DNA of 8,136 bases from assembly GCA_022545745.1 (NCBI GenBank), contig JACZQL010000041.1, positions 1 to 8,136 of the forward strand. Reading direction: 5' to 3'. Under the pieces are notes generated by a model that saw only the letters and a program-made list of their open reading frames with translations, had not been told where the DNA came from and did not search any database. A program made the translations under genes and the position numbers. This DNA comes from Deltaproteobacteria bacterium. Its GTDB lineage: Bacteria > Desulfobacterota_B > Binatia > UBA9968. Numbering within the stretch: position 1 is the first letter of the stretch; each line of letters starts with the position of its first letter. Below, piece after piece: positions 5,993-8,136 of this stretch.

Positions 5993-6210
5993 CCTAGCAG
6001 TTTGTTGAAAAAAGTTGTTTGCAGGCTGGTCAAAAAGATCTCAGAGGCGAGGCGCGCGATAAATCGACGAGCGGACCGGTACTTAGGCGGTACGTTGGAG
6101 CGACTCCGCTTGGAGCGGGAATGATTCCCGCAGCGATCGAGCTAAACTATCCTAAACGCCTGCTTAAAGCAGGCTGTTGGCATATGAGTCTTTTTCAGCA
6201 GCCTGCTAGG
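5993..6210. mobile_element. MITE-like element with imperfect terminal inverted repeats
   Basis: The left end starts CCTAGCAGTTTGTTGAAAAA (5993-6012). The right end (6190-6210), read on the minus strand, starts CCTAGCAGGCTGCTGAAAAA: 17 of the first 20 bases agree. A second copy of the end motif, GCAGGCTGGTCAAAAAG, lies inside the left end at 6021-6037 and differs from the right end at two positions. Internal palindromes are present: GCGGGAA with TTCCCGC (6115-6131) and GCCTGCT with AGCAGGC (6158-6174). There is no transposase gene; a short open frame through the element into 6336 has no protein character. CTAG occurs at both ends and could be part of a target duplication, but this is not proven. 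The element fills most of the 304-bp gap between the hypothetical gene and the transporter and may also affect transcription. Confidence 0.65.
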
Positions 6211-6256
6211 GGTTGTGAAAAGAGCATTCCGATCCCTGACCTGTCCGCCAGTCCGG

Positions 6257-6265
6257 AAAGGGGGA
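6257..6265 (+). promoter_or_regulatory. Ribosome-binding site that points to an ATT start for the MFS gene
   Basis: AAAGGGGGA lies seven bases before ATT 6273, the position where the transporter family normally begins. No ATG, GTG or TTG follows at a suitable distance in the transporter frame, so this site is the main support for the start chosen. Confidence 0.5.
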
Positions 6266-6272
6266 TCACTGT

Positions 6273-7478
6273 ATTCGCACCTATCGAGCACTACACCATA
6301 AAAATTACGTCCTCTTTTGCACCAGCGATTTTCTAGCCTCCATAGGACAGTTTGTTCAGGAGATTGCACTCTATTGGCTCGCCTACGAAATCACCGGGTC
6401 CGCCATAGCGCTGGGTCTTTTAGGGCTATTCGAGGCGATTCCTAGCCTGATCCTTACACCGTTTATTGGCGTTCTCGTCGACCGCCACAACCGGCAGCAC
6501 ATACTGATTCTGGTTCAGTTTTTCGCTGCCATCCCTATTTTTATTTTGACACTTCTGTACTTCGCAGGTGTTCTCGAGTTCTGGCACATCCTGACCCTGC
6601 AGGTAGCTCATTCCGTGGCCAGGGTCCTTAACCCTCCCACCGCGCATTCGATCATTCGTGATCTGGTCCCCCAAGACGATCTGGTAAGTGGGGTGGCCCT
6701 ATTTTCAATGGAATTCAATATCGCCCGTGTGTTGGGTCCCTCCCTGGGCGGGGTCCTGATCCTGTGGATTGGTGCAGGGGGTTGTTTCCTGTTCTATACC
6801 GTGTGTTTAGTGATTTCCGGATTGGGATTCCTCTCAATCCAGCTACCTAAAAAAGAGCTGCGCAGAGGAGGAGGCAATTATTTACGAGAAGTTAATGAGG
6901 GGTTTCGTTATGTCTGGCATGAACCGGTGATATTGATCAGCATGGGCGCTGCGTTTATTCTAAGCGTTTTTGTGGGCACCTATCACAGGTTTCTTCCGGT
7001 CTTTGCCAAGGAGGTGCTGAACGTGGGACCTGGGGGGTTGGGATTTCTGATGGCAGCGCAGGGGTTTGGAGGTATTCTTACCCTGAGTTTTCTCACACCT
7101 ATGGTGGAAAAGTGGAACAAGGAGACCTTGATCTTCTTAGCAGCCACAGCGACGCCCGTATTCCTAATCCTTTTTAGCCTGTCCAACAGCCTATTCATCT
7201 CGATGGTGCTTTTGGCATTAGTGGGCGCCACTGGAGTTGCTTATCGCACCATCAGCCGGGTGATTTATCAGATCCGGGTGCCCTACGGTTTCTTGGGAAG
7301 GGTCATGAGTGTTTTTCAGATGGATCATGGAATGCGCTCGGTCGGGTCTATGGTCATTGGGGCCTTCATCTCCCTTTTCGGTATCGCCCTTGGTCTATCC
7401 CTTACCTCTGTGATCTCGTTGATTCTCACTTCGACCATTTTTTTTCTATTTTTCCGGTCGCCACGGAACAAACTCTAG
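6273..7478 (+). CDS. MFS_3-type (EntS-like) major facilitator exporter, apparent ATT start
   Basis: The frame is open from 6240 (TGA at 6237-6239) to TAG at 7476 and gives about 401 residues from ATT 6273, the usual length of MFS_3 transporters. The N-terminus reads IRTYRALHHKNYVLFCTSDF, then LASIGQFVQEIALYWLAYEI, matching the conserved opening of the family. Loop 2-3 carries motif A as GVLVDRHNRQ (66-75). Many hydrophobic segments follow, consistent with 12 inner-membrane helices. The C-terminal half has RVIYQIRVPYGFLGRVMSVF, a family hallmark (IQxxVPxxxxGRVMS). Members export siderophores, drugs or other small molecules; the substrate is not predictable. A TTG at 6546 would be an internal start that removes about 91 conserved residues and is unlikely. 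The lack of a standard start means a true ATT start, a lost start codon, or a sequence error. Confidence 0.85.
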   Translation: MRTYRALHHKNYVLFCTSDFLASIGQFVQEIALYWLAYEITGSAIALGLLGLFEAIPSLILTPFIGVLVDRHNRQHILILVQFFAAIPIFILTLLYFAGVLEFWHILTLQVAHSVARVLNPPTAHSIIRDLVPQDDLVSGVALFSMEFNIARVLGPSLGGVLILWIGAGGCFLFYTVCLVISGLGFLSIQLPKKELRRGGGNYLREVNEGFRYVWHEPVILISMGAAFILSVFVGTYHRFLPVFAKEVLNVGPGGLGFLMAAQGFGGILTLSFLTPMVEKWNKETLIFLAATATPVFLILFSLSNSLFISMVLLALVGATGVAYRTISRVIYQIRVPYGFLGRVMSVFQMDHGMRSVGSMVIGAFISLFGIALGLSLTSVISLILTSTIFFLFFRSPRNKL

Positions 7479-7692
7479 ATCTCCTTTGTCGCAAATGTGT
7501 AAATACTGAATGCCTGGAGGGGTCCACAGCCGCGTCAATCATGTAAAAGGACCAAGACCCAGTTGGAGAAATGCCAGAGGAAATGGTCTGGGACTCATTT
7601 CCCTTGGTGGCTTATTGGCATATTTAGTCTGCTATGGCATCTTTTGAACTTAAGACTAGTCAATTCACAGTGCCAGAAAAGAGAGGTCAAAT

Positions 7693-8136
7693 ATGAACCC
7701 GTTTTTTCTTTTGTGTGCAGTGTTGGGTATCAATCTGATCCTCACCTATCCCGTCTACCCATGGGGTGACACGGGTCACGAAGTCGTCGGGCATATTGCT
7801 CAAAGAAACCTGACGGATAAAGCCTTGGAACAGGTTAAGGCAATATTGAGGCCCGAGTCTTCGGTCCATGAGGCTCTGGCCAGGGCAGCTACCTGGCCAG
7901 ATCATGAGGGTAAGAAAATCGAAGATATGAATTCGCTCCACTATGTTAACTTCACTGCCGAAGAATCATATTACATTCGCGCGAGAAACTGTCCTCGTCG
8001 CAACTGTATTGTGGAGGCTATTCCCTGGTACCGGCGAGTCATGGTGGACGAAGAGGCGCCGCTCAATCTCAGGCGTATTGCCCTTCGATTTTTAGCACAC
8101 CTCGTTGGTGACATTCATATGCCTCTGCATGCAGGG
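7693..8136 (+). CDS. Secreted S1/P1-type zinc-dependent nuclease (3' end outside window)
   Basis: The 148 residues seen are the N-terminal half of an S1/P1 nuclease, a three-zinc enzyme that cleaves single-stranded nucleic acids and 3'-nucleotides. A hydrophobic signal sequence (MNPFFLLCAVLGINLILTY) precedes WGDTGH, where Trp24 would be the mature N-terminal zinc ligand and His29 the next ligand. Further ligands are Asp70 (ATWPD), His83 (LHYVNF), His136, Asp140 and His146 (AHLVGDIHMPLH). The spacings 136-140-146 match His116, Asp120 and His126 of nuclease P1. The Cys-rich NCPRRNCIVEAI segment is also family-typical. ATG 7693 has GAGAGGT (7681-7687) five bases upstream. The residue before Trp24 is Pro, an unusual signal peptidase I site. 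The gene is cut by the window end, not visibly broken. Confidence 0.93.
   Translation, partial: MNPFFLLCAVLGINLILTYPVYPWGDTGHEVVGHIAQRNLTDKALEQVKAILRPESSVHEALARAATWPDHEGKKIEDMNSLHYVNFTAEESYYIRARNCPRRNCIVEAIPWYRRVMVDEEAPLNLRRIALRFLAHLVGDIHMPLHAG

Noticed and set aside
6019..6336. Open reading frame of 105 codons through the MITE-like element
   Set aside because: It consists of repeat DNA and then runs out of frame into the transporter's N-terminal codons; no ribosome-binding site or domain is visible.
6546..7478. TTG start giving a 310-residue transporter
   Set aside because: It would remove the first helices and motif A, while the upstream frame is open and family-like back to about 6273.
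7479..7692. Possible promoter or terminator between the transporter and nuclease genes
   Set aside because: No -35/-10 pair with acceptable spacing and no hairpin with a T tract could be found by eye, so nothing is claimed for this 214-bp gap.

Overview
The window reads as a chromosomal segment of an uncultured, moderately GC-rich Gram-negative bacterium. Exported proteins, a CoxM-type molybdenum-hydroxylase subunit, tandem cyclase-family genes, a remnant of a 4,5-dihydroxyphthalate-decarboxylase-like gene and a bicupin are a mix often met in soil or sediment lineages such as Rokubacteria, NC10, Tectomicrobia or former Deltaproteobacteria. This placement is inference from gene content only. 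No rRNA, tRNA or CRISPR array is visible.

Left part (1-3157): an AT-rich fragment of a DDE (rve-type) transposase enters from the left edge on the minus strand and runs directly into the 3' end of a minus-strand coxM-like FAD-subunit gene. Divergent from it, a plus-strand operon begins with two paralogous cyclase-family genes joined by an ATGA overlap. It then holds a short ORF matching only the N-terminus of the 4,5-dihydroxyphthalate decarboxylase-like family. This looks like a small catabolic locus for an aromatic or heterocyclic compound that has been eroded at both ends. CoxM has no L or S partner in view, and the decarboxylase-like gene is cut to about 68 recognisable residues. Both cyclase proteins lack the usual metal-binding signature.

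Middle (3154-5968): an exported SAM-dependent methyltransferase-like protein overlaps the truncated ORF by ATGA. A 327-bp gene-free stretch follows, with degenerate 7-nt tandem repeats, a good sigma70-like promoter and interleaved inverted repeats in the leader. This promoter probably drives a two-gene unit: a bicupin protein and a small overlapping gene of unknown function.

Right part (5969-8136): a 218-bp MITE-like element with imperfect terminal inverted repeats lies just before an MFS_3-type exporter gene. The exporter's frame has no ATG, GTG or TTG near its natural N-terminus; the best start by homology and ribosome-binding site is an ATT. The window ends inside a gene for a secreted S1/P1-type zinc nuclease whose visible metal ligands are intact.

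No clear new multi-gene system is evident. The most unusual items are the paired signature-less cyclases, the apparent ATT start, the MITE-like element, the heptad-repeat spacer and the interleaved leader repeats.
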